From Betaproteobacteria bacterium (lineage in GTDB: Bacteria > Pseudomonadota > Gammaproteobacteria > Burkholderiales > Burkholderiaceae_C), in contig VBCQ01000224.1 in assembly GCA_005882155.1 (NCBI GenBank), forward strand, positions 1 to 15,681: DNA of 15,681 nt. The letters run 5' to 3'. The position numbers were made by a program, and so were the translations under genes. The notes below the pieces were generated by a model. The model saw nothing but the letters and a program-made list of their open reading frames with translations, searched no databases and was not told the origin of the DNA. Below, piece by piece: positions 1-5,594 of the stretch (position 1 is the first letter of the stretch; each line of letters begins with the position of its first letter).

Positions 1-83
1 GTGGGGGTGGCGCGCTGGACTTGTCGTGGCTGCTTGCGCTCGCGATCGCGGTGCGCTTCGTCGCGCGCGAGGGCGGGCGTTGA
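1..83 (+). CDS. 3' end of a GlyGly-CTERM-like surface/secreted protein (partial)
   Basis: Only the last 26 complete codons are present, read in frame from position 3 to a TGA at 81-83. They begin GGGALDLSW, continue as a hydrophobic helix (LLALAIAVRFVA) and end in a charged tail (REGGR). A Gly-rich motif, one membrane helix and a basic end is the layout of GlyGly-CTERM sorting signals, which rhombosortase cleaves so that the protein can move on to the cell surface. A rhombosortase gene lies in this same window at 12674-13264, which supports the reading. The gene converges on the minus-strand gene ending at 100, with 16 bases between. The body of the protein is outside the window, so its function is unknown. 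It could also be an ordinary C-terminal membrane anchor. Confidence 0.55.
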   Translation, partial: GGGALDLSWLLALAIAVRFVAREGGR

Positions 84-99
84 ACCGCGGCTGATCGAA

Positions 100-531
100 T
101 CAAGGCCTTGCGCAGGCGCCGAATCCCTTGCCCAGCGCGTCGGACTTCAGCGTCGCGAGCTTCGCCGCCAGCTCGGCATCGGCACGCTCGACGCGCAGCA
201 GGTGAGCCTGAATCGGCTTGCCGACCTCGATCTGCGCCCAGCTGCCGGCCGGCAACGCAGCCGACATCGCGCCTTCGGCGGCCAGCAGCTCGGCCGCGTT
301 GAACGGCCCGGCTTCGAGGCAGACGAGCTTCAATTGGGCCGCGCTCGCTGCCGCCGCGACCGCCTGCGGCGTGAGGATCTTGATGACCTCGGGATGAAAC
401 TGACGCGTGAGGCGCTCGGGCTCACGGTCGCCGCGCGCGCGCACGCCGACGACGTCGTCGAGCCAGCCCTGCGACCAGACGTAGAACGCCACGTTCGCGA
501 GCAACAGCAGCGCGACCAGCCATCTCAGCAT
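100..531 (-). CDS. Short membrane-anchored protein of the SPOR-associated family, apparently lacking the SPOR repeat
   Basis: This 143-residue protein starts with a single N-terminal membrane helix (about residues 3-19, rich in L, A and V), then GWLDDVVGVRARGDREPERL, an Ala-rich linker, a CLEAGPF motif (71-77) and a C-terminal HLLRVERAD...LGKGFGAC segment. From memory, Burkholderiales proteins with this start and end are SPOR-domain proteins of roughly 200 or more residues encoded near birA. Here the roughly 70-80 residue SPOR repeat expected between CLEAGPF and HLLRVERAD seems to be missing (inference). The ATG at 531 lies just upstream of the birA stop (TGA at 527-525), a 7-base overlap, so translation is probably coupled to birA. 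Peptidoglycan binding, the usual SPOR role, cannot be assumed for this version. Confidence 0.75.
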   Translation of the reverse strand: MLRWLVALLLLANVAFYVWSQGWLDDVVGVRARGDREPERLTRQFHPEVIKILTPQAVAAAASAAQLKLVCLEAGPFNAAELLAAEGAMSAALPAGSWAQIEVGKPIQAHLLRVERADAELAAKLATLKSDALGKGFGACARP

Positions 532-1457
532 GAGGCCGGCCCGCCCGCATTCAATCGCACGCTGACTTCGCCGCTGACGATCGTTCGCACGCCGTCGGTC
601 GTGCGAACGAGCAGCCCGCCGTTCGGCGACACGCCCGCTGCGATGCCGTCGACCGCATCGGGCGGCGTCGTTCGCACCGCGCGACCGTGCAGCAGATCGC
701 GCGCCGCGAAGCGTGCTGCGAACGCGGCAAAGCCGTCGCGCTCGAACTGCTGCAATGCCGCGACCAGCGGGAGCGCGACGCGCGCGAGCACGGCCGGCGC
801 ACGCACTTCGGCGTCAAGTTCCTGCAGGCAGGCGAACCCACTCGTTGCGCTGCTCGCATCGGCGTCGAGCGGCAGCACGTTCAGCCCGACGCCGATCACC
901 GCGAGGCGGCGCGACCCGGCCGCGACCGTCTCGATCAAGACGCCGCCGAGCTTGCGACCCACACTGCTTCGGGCCGCGGCGGCATCGAGCAGCCACAGGT
1001 CGTTCGGCCATTTGATGCCGATGCGCGGCGGCGCGCCTGCATCGTTCGGACCCAGCGGATCGAGCGCGTCGGCCAGCGCAACGCCGACGGCGAGCGACAA
1101 GCCCGACCAGTCGCGCGGCGCGAGCGGCAGCGCGAGCGAGAACGTCAGCGACGCGCCGGGCGATGCGTGCCACACGCGGCCCTGGCGACCGCGTCCGCCG
1201 GTCTGGTGCTCGGCGACCAGCAGGCAAGGTTGCAGGTCGGCCTGGCGGCGCCCGAACGCGGAGCTCTCGACGCTGCGCCGCACCCGAGCGATGTCGCCTT
1301 CCTCGGCGACGTCGCCGGCGACGCGTGCGCGATCGAGCAGCGCGCTGTTGGTCGACGAAATCCGCGCGACGATCTCGACGCTCAGGCCCGGCAGCTCAGG
1401 CTCGAGCTGCGCCCACAGCGTCTCGGCGCCCCAGTGCAGCGGACGATCGTCGTTCAT
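525..1457 (-). CDS. birA: Biotin--[acetyl-CoA-carboxylase] ligase, without the regulatory DNA-binding domain
   Basis: This enzyme activates biotin with ATP and attaches it to the carrier-protein lysine of acetyl-CoA carboxylase and other biotin enzymes in the cytoplasm. The 310-residue protein shows the family motifs: SSTNS (34-38), the biotinyl-AMP loop GGRGRQGRVW (87-96), KWPND (149-153) and the lysine-containing GRKLGGVLIE (167-176). The C-terminal SH3-like domain occupies roughly 255-305. The N-terminus reaches the catalytic domain after about 30 residues, so the E. coli-type helix-turn-helix is absent and the protein should not repress biotin genes. I chose the ATG at 1457 because it overlaps the upstream SET-gene stop as ATGA and gives a natural N-terminus; an in-frame ATG at 1508 would lie inside the SET gene. 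An extra segment at 49-77 precedes CLLVAEHQT. The type III pantothenate kinase gene that often follows birA in this order is absent. Confidence 0.95.
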   Translation of the reverse strand: MNDDRPLHWGAETLWAQLEPELPGLSVEIVARISSTNSALLDRARVAGDVAEEGDIARVRRSVESSAFGRRQADLQPCLLVAEHQTGGRGRQGRVWHASPGASLTFSLALPLAPRDWSGLSLAVGVALADALDPLGPNDAGAPPRIGIKWPNDLWLLDAAAARSSVGRKLGGVLIETVAAGSRRLAVIGVGLNVLPLDADASSATSGFACLQELDAEVRAPAVLARVALPLVAALQQFERDGFAAFAARFAARDLLHGRAVRTTPPDAVDGIAAGVSPNGGLLVRTTDGVRTIVSGEVSVRLNAGGPASC

Positions 1458-1882
1458 CGCTTCGGTGCGAGCATCGTGCCGCGGCACTTCTTGCTGCCGC
1501 AGCGGCATTCGTACTGCTGCTTCAGCTTCGGCGTGTAGCGCTCGTCGATGACGAGGCCGTAGTCGTAGAACAGCTCTTCGCCCGGCTTCAAGCTGCGCAG
1601 CGACTTGATGAACACGCGACCGTCGATTTCGTCGGCTTCGCAGTTCGGCTCGCAGGAGTGGTTGATCCAGCGCGCTGCGTTGCCGCCGAACTTCGCGTCG
1701 ATCACATGCGACTCGTTGATGTGAAAGTAGAAGGTGTGGTGCGGGTCGGTCGGGTCGTGCGGGTGACGACGCAGCGCCTGCGGCCAGGTGACGACCTCGC
1801 CCTTGTATTCGATGATCACCTCGCCCTTCGGGATCGTCGCGAGCGCGAACACGCCCTTGCCGTGCACGCCCGAGCGTCGCAC
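1454..1882 (-). CDS. SET-domain protein, probable lysine methyltransferase
   Basis: A 142-residue stand-alone SET domain, the fold that transfers a methyl group from S-adenosylmethionine to protein lysines. Seen in order: SGVHGKGVFA (4-13, cofactor region), YKGE (26-29), HTFYF (49-53), GGNAARWINHSCEPNC (67-82 region, the pseudoknot motif NHSCxPNC), GEELFYDYG (101-109, catalytic Tyr region) and a post-SET cysteine cluster CRCGSKKC (126-133). The target is unknown. The start is uncertain: the only usual start codon just before the domain is GTG at 1882-1880, without a clear Shine-Dalgarno sequence; any upstream in-frame start would overlap topB. It overlaps birA by four bases (ATGA) and heads the SET-birA-short membrane protein operon. 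It is divergent from topB, 30 bases away. TopB's Lys/Ala-rich tail is a speculative substrate. Confidence 0.88.
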   Translation of the reverse strand: MRRSGVHGKGVFALATIPKGEVIIEYKGEVVTWPQALRRHPHDPTDPHHTFYFHINESHVIDAKFGGNAARWINHSCEPNCEADEIDGRVFIKSLRSLKPGEELFYDYGLVIDERYTPKLKQQYECRCGSKKCRGTMLAPKR

Positions 1883-1884
1883 CT

Positions 1885-1900
1885 GGCCGCCGCGGCGGCC
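1885..1900. promoter_or_regulatory. Perfect 16-bp palindrome in the SET/topB divergent gap
   Basis: The sequence GGCCGCCGCGGCGGCC is its own reverse complement. It fills most of the 30-base space between the proposed SET start (1882) and the topB start (1913). It could be an operator or a hairpin in the topB leader. In DNA this GC-rich, a chance occurrence is quite possible. Confidence 0.3.
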
Positions 1901-1912
1901 GCAGAAAGAACC

Positions 1913-4507
1913 ATGACGAAAACTTTGATCATTGCCGAGAAGCCGTCCGTCGCGCAGGACATCGTCCGTGCACTGACACCGGTGGCCGGCAAGTTCGACA
2001 AGCAGGCCGAGTACTTCGAGAGCGAGCGCTACATCGTCACGTCGGCGGTCGGGCACCTGGTGGAAATCAAGGCGCCGGAAGAGTACGACGTGAAGCGCGG
2101 CAAATGGAGCTTCGCGCATCTGCCGGTGATCCCGCCGCATTTCGACCTCGCGCCGATCGACAAGGCGAAGACGCGGCTCAACGCCGTCGTCAAGCTCGTC
2201 AAGCGCAAGGACGTGACGGCGCTCATCAACGCCTGCGACGCGGGCCGCGAAGGCGAGCTGATCTTCCGCCTGATCGTTCAGTACGCCGGCAGCGGCAAGG
2301 CGGCTATCAACAAGCCGATCAAGCGCCTGTGGCTGCAAAGCATGACGCCGCAAGCGATCCGCGACGGCTTCGAGCAACTGCGCAGCGACGAAGAGCTGCT
2401 CGGCCTGTCGGACGCGGCGCGCAGCCGCAGCGAGGCCGACTGGCTCGTCGGCATCAACGGCACGCGCGCGATGACGGCGTTCAATTCGCGCGACGGCGGA
2501 TTCTTCCTCACGACGGTCGGCCGTGTGCAGACCCCGACGCTGTCGATCGTCGTCGAGCGCGAAGAAAAGATCCGCAAGCATGTCGCGCGCGACTACTGGG
2601 AGATCAAGGCGAGCTTCGCCGCCGAGGCCGGCGAATACGACGGCAAGTGGTTCGACCCGAAGTGGAAGAAGAATCCCGACGATGCCGAGCTGCGCGCCGA
2701 TCGCCTCTGGACCGAGGCCGACGCGCAGGCGATCGCGCAAGCGGTGCGCGGCCAACCGGCCAGCGTCAGCGAAGAGGCCAAGCCGAGCACGCAGAGCGCG
2801 CCGGGCCTGTACGACCTGACCACGCTGCAGCGCGAAGCCAATTCGCGCTTCGGCTTCTCGGCCAAGACGACGCTGTCGATCGCGCAGGCCTTGTACGAAA
2901 AGCACAAGGTGCTGACCTACCCGCGCACCGACAGCAAGCACCTGCCCGAGGACTACGTCAGCGTCGTCAAGAAAACGATGGAGATGATCGCCAAGGAGAA
3001 CTTGCCGGGACCGCTGCGTGCGCTCGCCGCGCATGCGCGCAAGGCGGTCAGCGAGGGCTACGTGAAGCCGAACAAGCGCATCTTCGACAACGCGAAGGTG
3101 TCGGACCACTTCGCGATCATCCCGACGCTGCTTGCGCCGAAGAGCCTGACCGAAATCGAAGCCAAGCTCTACGACATGGTCGTCAAGCGCTTTCTCGCGG
3201 TGTTCTATCCGAGCGCTGAATTCATGGTCACCACACGCATCAGCACGGTCGCCGTGAAGGGCGCGAGCCACAGCTTTCAGACCAACGGCAAGGTGATGGT
3301 CAAGCCCGGCTGGCTTGCCGTCTACGGCCGCGAGGCGCAGGAGGACGATGCGAACCTGGTGCCGGTGAAGGCGGGCGAAATGGTGCGCACGGAGCAGGTC
3401 GACGTCAACGCGCTGAAGACCAAGCCGCCGGCGCGCTATACCGAAGCCACGCTGCTGAGCGCCATGGAAGGCGCCGGCAAGCTGATCGACGACGACGAGC
3501 TGCGCGAGGCCATGCAGGAGAAGGGCCTCGGCACACCGGCGACGCGCGCAGCGATCATCGAAGGCCTGCTGATGGAGAAGTACATGCACCGCGAAGGCCG
3601 CGAGCTCATCCCGACCGCGAAGGCCTTCCAGCTGATGACCTTGCTGCGCGGGCTGCAGGTCGAGGAGCTGACCAAGCCCGAGCTGACCGGCAACTGGGAG
3701 TACCAGCTCGCCGAAATGGAGAAGGGCCATTTGTCGCGCCAGAAATTCATGGACGAGATCGCCGCGATGACGCAGCGCATCGTCGCGAAGGCGAAAGAGT
3801 ACGACCGCGACACGATCCCCGGCGATTACGCGACGCTCGCGACACCGTGCCCGAATTGCGGCGGCGTCGTCAAGGAGAACTACCGCCGCTTCACCTGCAC
3901 CGGAAAAGGCGGCGACGGCGAAGGCTGCGGCTTTTCGATCAGCAAGATTCCGGGCGGGCGCAGCTTCGAGCTCGACGAGGTCGAGCAGTTTCTCGCGACG
4001 AAGAAGATCGGCCCGCTCGAAGGCTTCCGATCGAAAGCCGGTTGGCCGTTCACCGCCGAGCTCAAGCTCGCCTACGACGACGAGGTGAAGAACTGGAAGC
4101 TCGAGTTCGACTTCGGCGAAGACGCGAAGAAGGACGGCGAGTCGGGCGAGCCGGTCGACTTCTCAGGGCAGGAAAGCTTGGGCCATTGCCCGAAGTGCCA
4201 AGGCCGCGTGTTCGAGTTCGGCAACTCGTACGTCTGCGAGCACAGCGTCGGCGCCCACGTCACCTGCGACTTCAAGAGCGGCAAGATCATCCTGCAGCAG
4301 CCGGTGCCGCGCGAGCAGATGACGAAGCTTCTCTCCACTGGCAAGACCGATCTGCTGGAGAACTTCGTCTCCAACAAGACGCGGCGAAAGTTCAAGGCGC
4401 GCCTGGCTTACGACAAGAAGGAAGGCAAGGTCGTCTTCGAGTTCGAGCCGCGCGCGGCGAAGGCGCCGGCGAAGAAAGCCGCCGCGAAGAAAGAGAAGAC
4501 CACCTAG
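1913..4507 (+). CDS. topB: DNA topoisomerase III
   Basis: This type IA topoisomerase passes single DNA strands and decatenates replication and recombination intermediates. The 864-residue protein begins MTKTLIIAEKPS, a TOPRIM start with Glu9. The acidic TOPRIM motif is DAGREGE (109-115), followed by SRSEADWLVGINGTRAMT (171-188). VGRVQTPTL lies at 202-210, and the catalytic tyrosine is Tyr336 in LTYPRTDS. Two C-terminal zinc-finger-like clusters follow: Cys646/649/662/672 and Cys759/762/775/785. The last 17 residues form a Lys/Ala tail (AKAPAKKAAAKKEK) resembling bacterial histone H1-like tails. The length is larger than E. coli TopB (about 650 residues) because of the zinc region. The ATG at 1913 has only a weak purine-rich stretch upstream (AGAAAG). 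The promoter must lie in or beyond the divergent SET gene; I could not pick one out. Confidence 0.97.
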   Translation: MTKTLIIAEKPSVAQDIVRALTPVAGKFDKQAEYFESERYIVTSAVGHLVEIKAPEEYDVKRGKWSFAHLPVIPPHFDLAPIDKAKTRLNAVVKLVKRKDVTALINACDAGREGELIFRLIVQYAGSGKAAINKPIKRLWLQSMTPQAIRDGFEQLRSDEELLGLSDAARSRSEADWLVGINGTRAMTAFNSRDGGFFLTTVGRVQTPTLSIVVEREEKIRKHVARDYWEIKASFAAEAGEYDGKWFDPKWKKNPDDAELRADRLWTEADAQAIAQAVRGQPASVSEEAKPSTQSAPGLYDLTTLQREANSRFGFSAKTTLSIAQALYEKHKVLTYPRTDSKHLPEDYVSVVKKTMEMIAKENLPGPLRALAAHARKAVSEGYVKPNKRIFDNAKVSDHFAIIPTLLAPKSLTEIEAKLYDMVVKRFLAVFYPSAEFMVTTRISTVAVKGASHSFQTNGKVMVKPGWLAVYGREAQEDDANLVPVKAGEMVRTEQVDVNALKTKPPARYTEATLLSAMEGAGKLIDDDELREAMQEKGLGTPATRAAIIEGLLMEKYMHREGRELIPTAKAFQLMTLLRGLQVEELTKPELTGNWEYQLAEMEKGHLSRQKFMDEIAAMTQRIVAKAKEYDRDTIPGDYATLATPCPNCGGVVKENYRRFTCTGKGGDGEGCGFSISKIPGGRSFELDEVEQFLATKKIGPLEGFRSKAGWPFTAELKLAYDDEVKNWKLEFDFGEDAKKDGESGEPVDFSGQESLGHCPKCQGRVFEFGNSYVCEHSVGAHVTCDFKSGKIILQQPVPREQMTKLLSTGKTDLLENFVSNKTRRKFKARLAYDKKEGKVVFEFEPRAAKAPAKKAAAKKEKTT

Positions 4508-4510
4508 CGT

Positions 4511-4533
4511 GTTGACGGCGTTGCGCCGTGAAC
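4511..4533. promoter_or_regulatory. Inverted repeat overlapping the lipoprotein promoter (possible operator)
   Basis: The arms GTTGACGGCG (4511-4520) and CGCCGTGAAC (4524-4533) match as reverse complements at nine of ten positions around a TTG centre. The repeat covers the whole -35 element and spacer of the promoter proposed at 4512-4539, the usual place for a repressor site. It begins three bases after the topB stop, so it could instead form a hairpin at the 3' end of the topB mRNA. No T-run follows on either strand, so a classic intrinsic terminator is unlikely. Confidence 0.45.
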
Positions 4534-4539
4534 TAAAGT
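4512..4539 (+). promoter_or_regulatory. Predicted sigma-70 promoter for the small lipoprotein gene
   Basis: TTGACG at 4512-4517 (five of six to TTGACA) is followed after 16 bases by TAAAGT at 4534-4539 (four of six to TATAAT). Transcription would begin near 4545-4547, leaving a leader of about 30 bases before the ATG at 4576. The gene directly follows topB, so readthrough transcription is also possible. Confidence 0.5.
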
Positions 4540-4542
4540 GAA

Positions 4543-4577
4543 ATGATCAGTGACACCTTTTGCAAGGAGCTGATCAT
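4543..4577 (+). promoter_or_regulatory. Nested leader hairpin enclosing the ribosome-binding site and start codon
   Basis: The outer stem pairs ATGATCAG (4543-4550) with CTGATCAT (4570-4577), a perfect 8-bp match that takes in the first two bases of the ATG. Inside its 19-base loop, CCTT (4556-4559) pairs with AAGG (4564-4567), which belongs to the Shine-Dalgarno sequence AAGGAG (4564-4569). Folded RNA would hide both signals, as in translational switches and thermometers. If transcription starts near 4546 part of the 5' arm is lost, so the structure matters mainly for a longer transcript, for example readthrough from topB. Confidence 0.45.
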
Positions 4578-4773
4578 GAAGCGCATCGTGCTGGCTGCTT
4601 TGGTTGTTGGCGGGCTTGTGGGATGCGCGACATCGACGCTGCCCACGGGCGGCAACGTCGAACAGGTGGACGAGGCCAAGGTCGCGGCAATCGAGCGTGC
4701 CGCAGCGCGATCCGGTGTCAAGGTGATCTGGCTGCGCATGCCGACGAAGACGGCGCCGGCAGACGGCGGCTGA
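4576..4773 (+). CDS. Small outer-membrane lipoprotein of unknown function
   Basis: The 65-residue product has a lipoprotein signal peptide: Met-Lys-Arg, a hydrophobic stretch and the lipobox LVGC with Cys17. Cleavage would leave a 49-residue acylated protein. Position +2 is Ala, not Asp, so the Lol rule predicts the outer membrane. The mature part contains a short amphipathic helix (VDEAKVAAIERAAARSGV) followed by a strand-like VIWLRMP. The ATG at 4576 has a good Shine-Dalgarno sequence, AAGGAG, six bases upstream; an in-frame ATG at 4543 has none and would spoil the signal peptide. I recall similar small proteins in other Burkholderiales but no assigned function. It ends four bases from the converging amidase gene. 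Confidence 0.85.
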   Translation: MKRIVLAALVVGGLVGCATSTLPTGGNVEQVDEAKVAAIERAAARSGVKVIWLRMPTKTAPADGG

Positions 4774-4777
4774 ACAC

Positions 4778-5584
4778 TCAAAACTCGCGCCGATGCTCCA
4801 GCGCGGGCAACTGCGCCCGCACCGACGCGATGCGCGCGACATCGACATCGGCCATCACGACGCCTTCGCCTTCGGCGAGCACCGCCGCCACTTCGCCCCA
4901 AGGGTCGACGATCATGCTGTGGCCCCAGGTGCGCCGACCCGTCTCGTGCAAGCCGCCTTGCGCGGGTGCGACGACGTAGCACTGGTTCTCGATCGCCCGC
5001 GCACGCAGCAGCAGCTCCCAGTGGGCGCGCCCGGTCGTGTAGGTGAACGCGGCGGGCACGGCGAGCAGGTCGCACGGCGGATGCATCAGCGCGCGATACA
5101 GCTCGGGGAAGCGCAGGTCGTAGCAGATGCTCAGGCCGACGCGCATGGCCGCGGCGTCGAACGCGACCGGCTCGCTGCCGGCGCGCAGCACACTGCCTTC
5201 GTCGTAGCGCTCGCGGCCGTTGTCGTAGTGGAAGAGGTGCATCTTCACGTAGCGCGCGACGAGCTGGCCGTCGGGCGCGTAGACGCAGCTCGCATTCAGC
5301 GCGTGATCCGCATCGTCGTCGATGCGCAGCGGCAACGTGCCGCCGATGATCCAGATGCTGTTCGAACGCGCCATCTCGGCGAGCGCGTTCTGGATCGGGC
5401 CGTCGCCGGGCGTCTCGGCGATCGCGAGCTTGTCGCGGTCGTGCGCGCCCATGAAGCAGAAATACTCGGGCAGCGCGGCCAGACGCGCGCCTTCGCTCGC
5501 GGCTTGCGCGATGAGCCGGCGCGCGCTCGCGAGGTTGCGCTCGACGCTCGGCGTCGACACCGTTTGCAAGGCAGCGATCTTCAT
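4778..5584 (-). CDS. Nitrilase-superfamily amidase, probable deaminated glutathione amidase
   Basis: A 268-residue carbon-nitrogen hydrolase with the Glu-Lys-Cys catalytic triad visible: Glu40 in ALPEYF, Lys114 in VKMHLF and Cys154 in SICYDLRFPELYR. The segments PAAFTYTTGRAHWE (177-190) and RTWGHSMIVDPWGEV (218-232) point to the Nit1/YbeM group, which hydrolyses the amide of deaminated glutathione, a repair of transaminase side products; omega-amidase (Nit2) is the main alternative. The cytoplasmic enzyme needs no cofactor. The ATG at 5584 has an excellent Shine-Dalgarno sequence, GAGGAG (5596-5591), six bases upstream. This runs into the yhdP stop codon as TGAGGAG, so it is very probably co-translated with yhdP. 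It converges with the lipoprotein gene, with no room for a terminator. Confidence 0.93.
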   Translation of the reverse strand: MKIAALQTVSTPSVERNLASARRLIAQAASEGARLAALPEYFCFMGAHDRDKLAIAETPGDGPIQNALAEMARSNSIWIIGGTLPLRIDDDADHALNASCVYAPDGQLVARYVKMHLFHYDNGRERYDEGSVLRAGSEPVAFDAAAMRVGLSICYDLRFPELYRALMHPPCDLLAVPAAFTYTTGRAHWELLLRARAIENQCYVVAPAQGGLHETGRRTWGHSMIVDPWGEVAAVLAEGEGVVMADVDVARIASVRAQLPALEHRREF

Positions 5585-5594
5585 CGACGACTCC

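Noticed and set aside
1..1551. A 516-codon + strand open frame over birA and the short membrane protein
   Set aside because: It is antisense to genes with firm motifs, and its composition is Ser/Arg/Ala-rich without structure.
2234..2260. Missing second Asp in the TopB TOPRIM DxD motif (DAG in place of DxD)
   Set aside because: DAGREGE is, to my knowledge, normal for this subgroup of TopB proteins, so it is not a sign of inactivation.
1883..3730. Long in-frame N-terminal extension of the SET protein, antisense to topB
   Set aside because: The extension lies opposite the whole N-terminal half of topB and shows no domain; the SET family normally starts just before the SGVHGKG region.
4511..4533. 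Intrinsic terminator for topB
   Set aside because: The hairpin is good but no T-run follows on either strand, and it coincides with a better-supported promoter.
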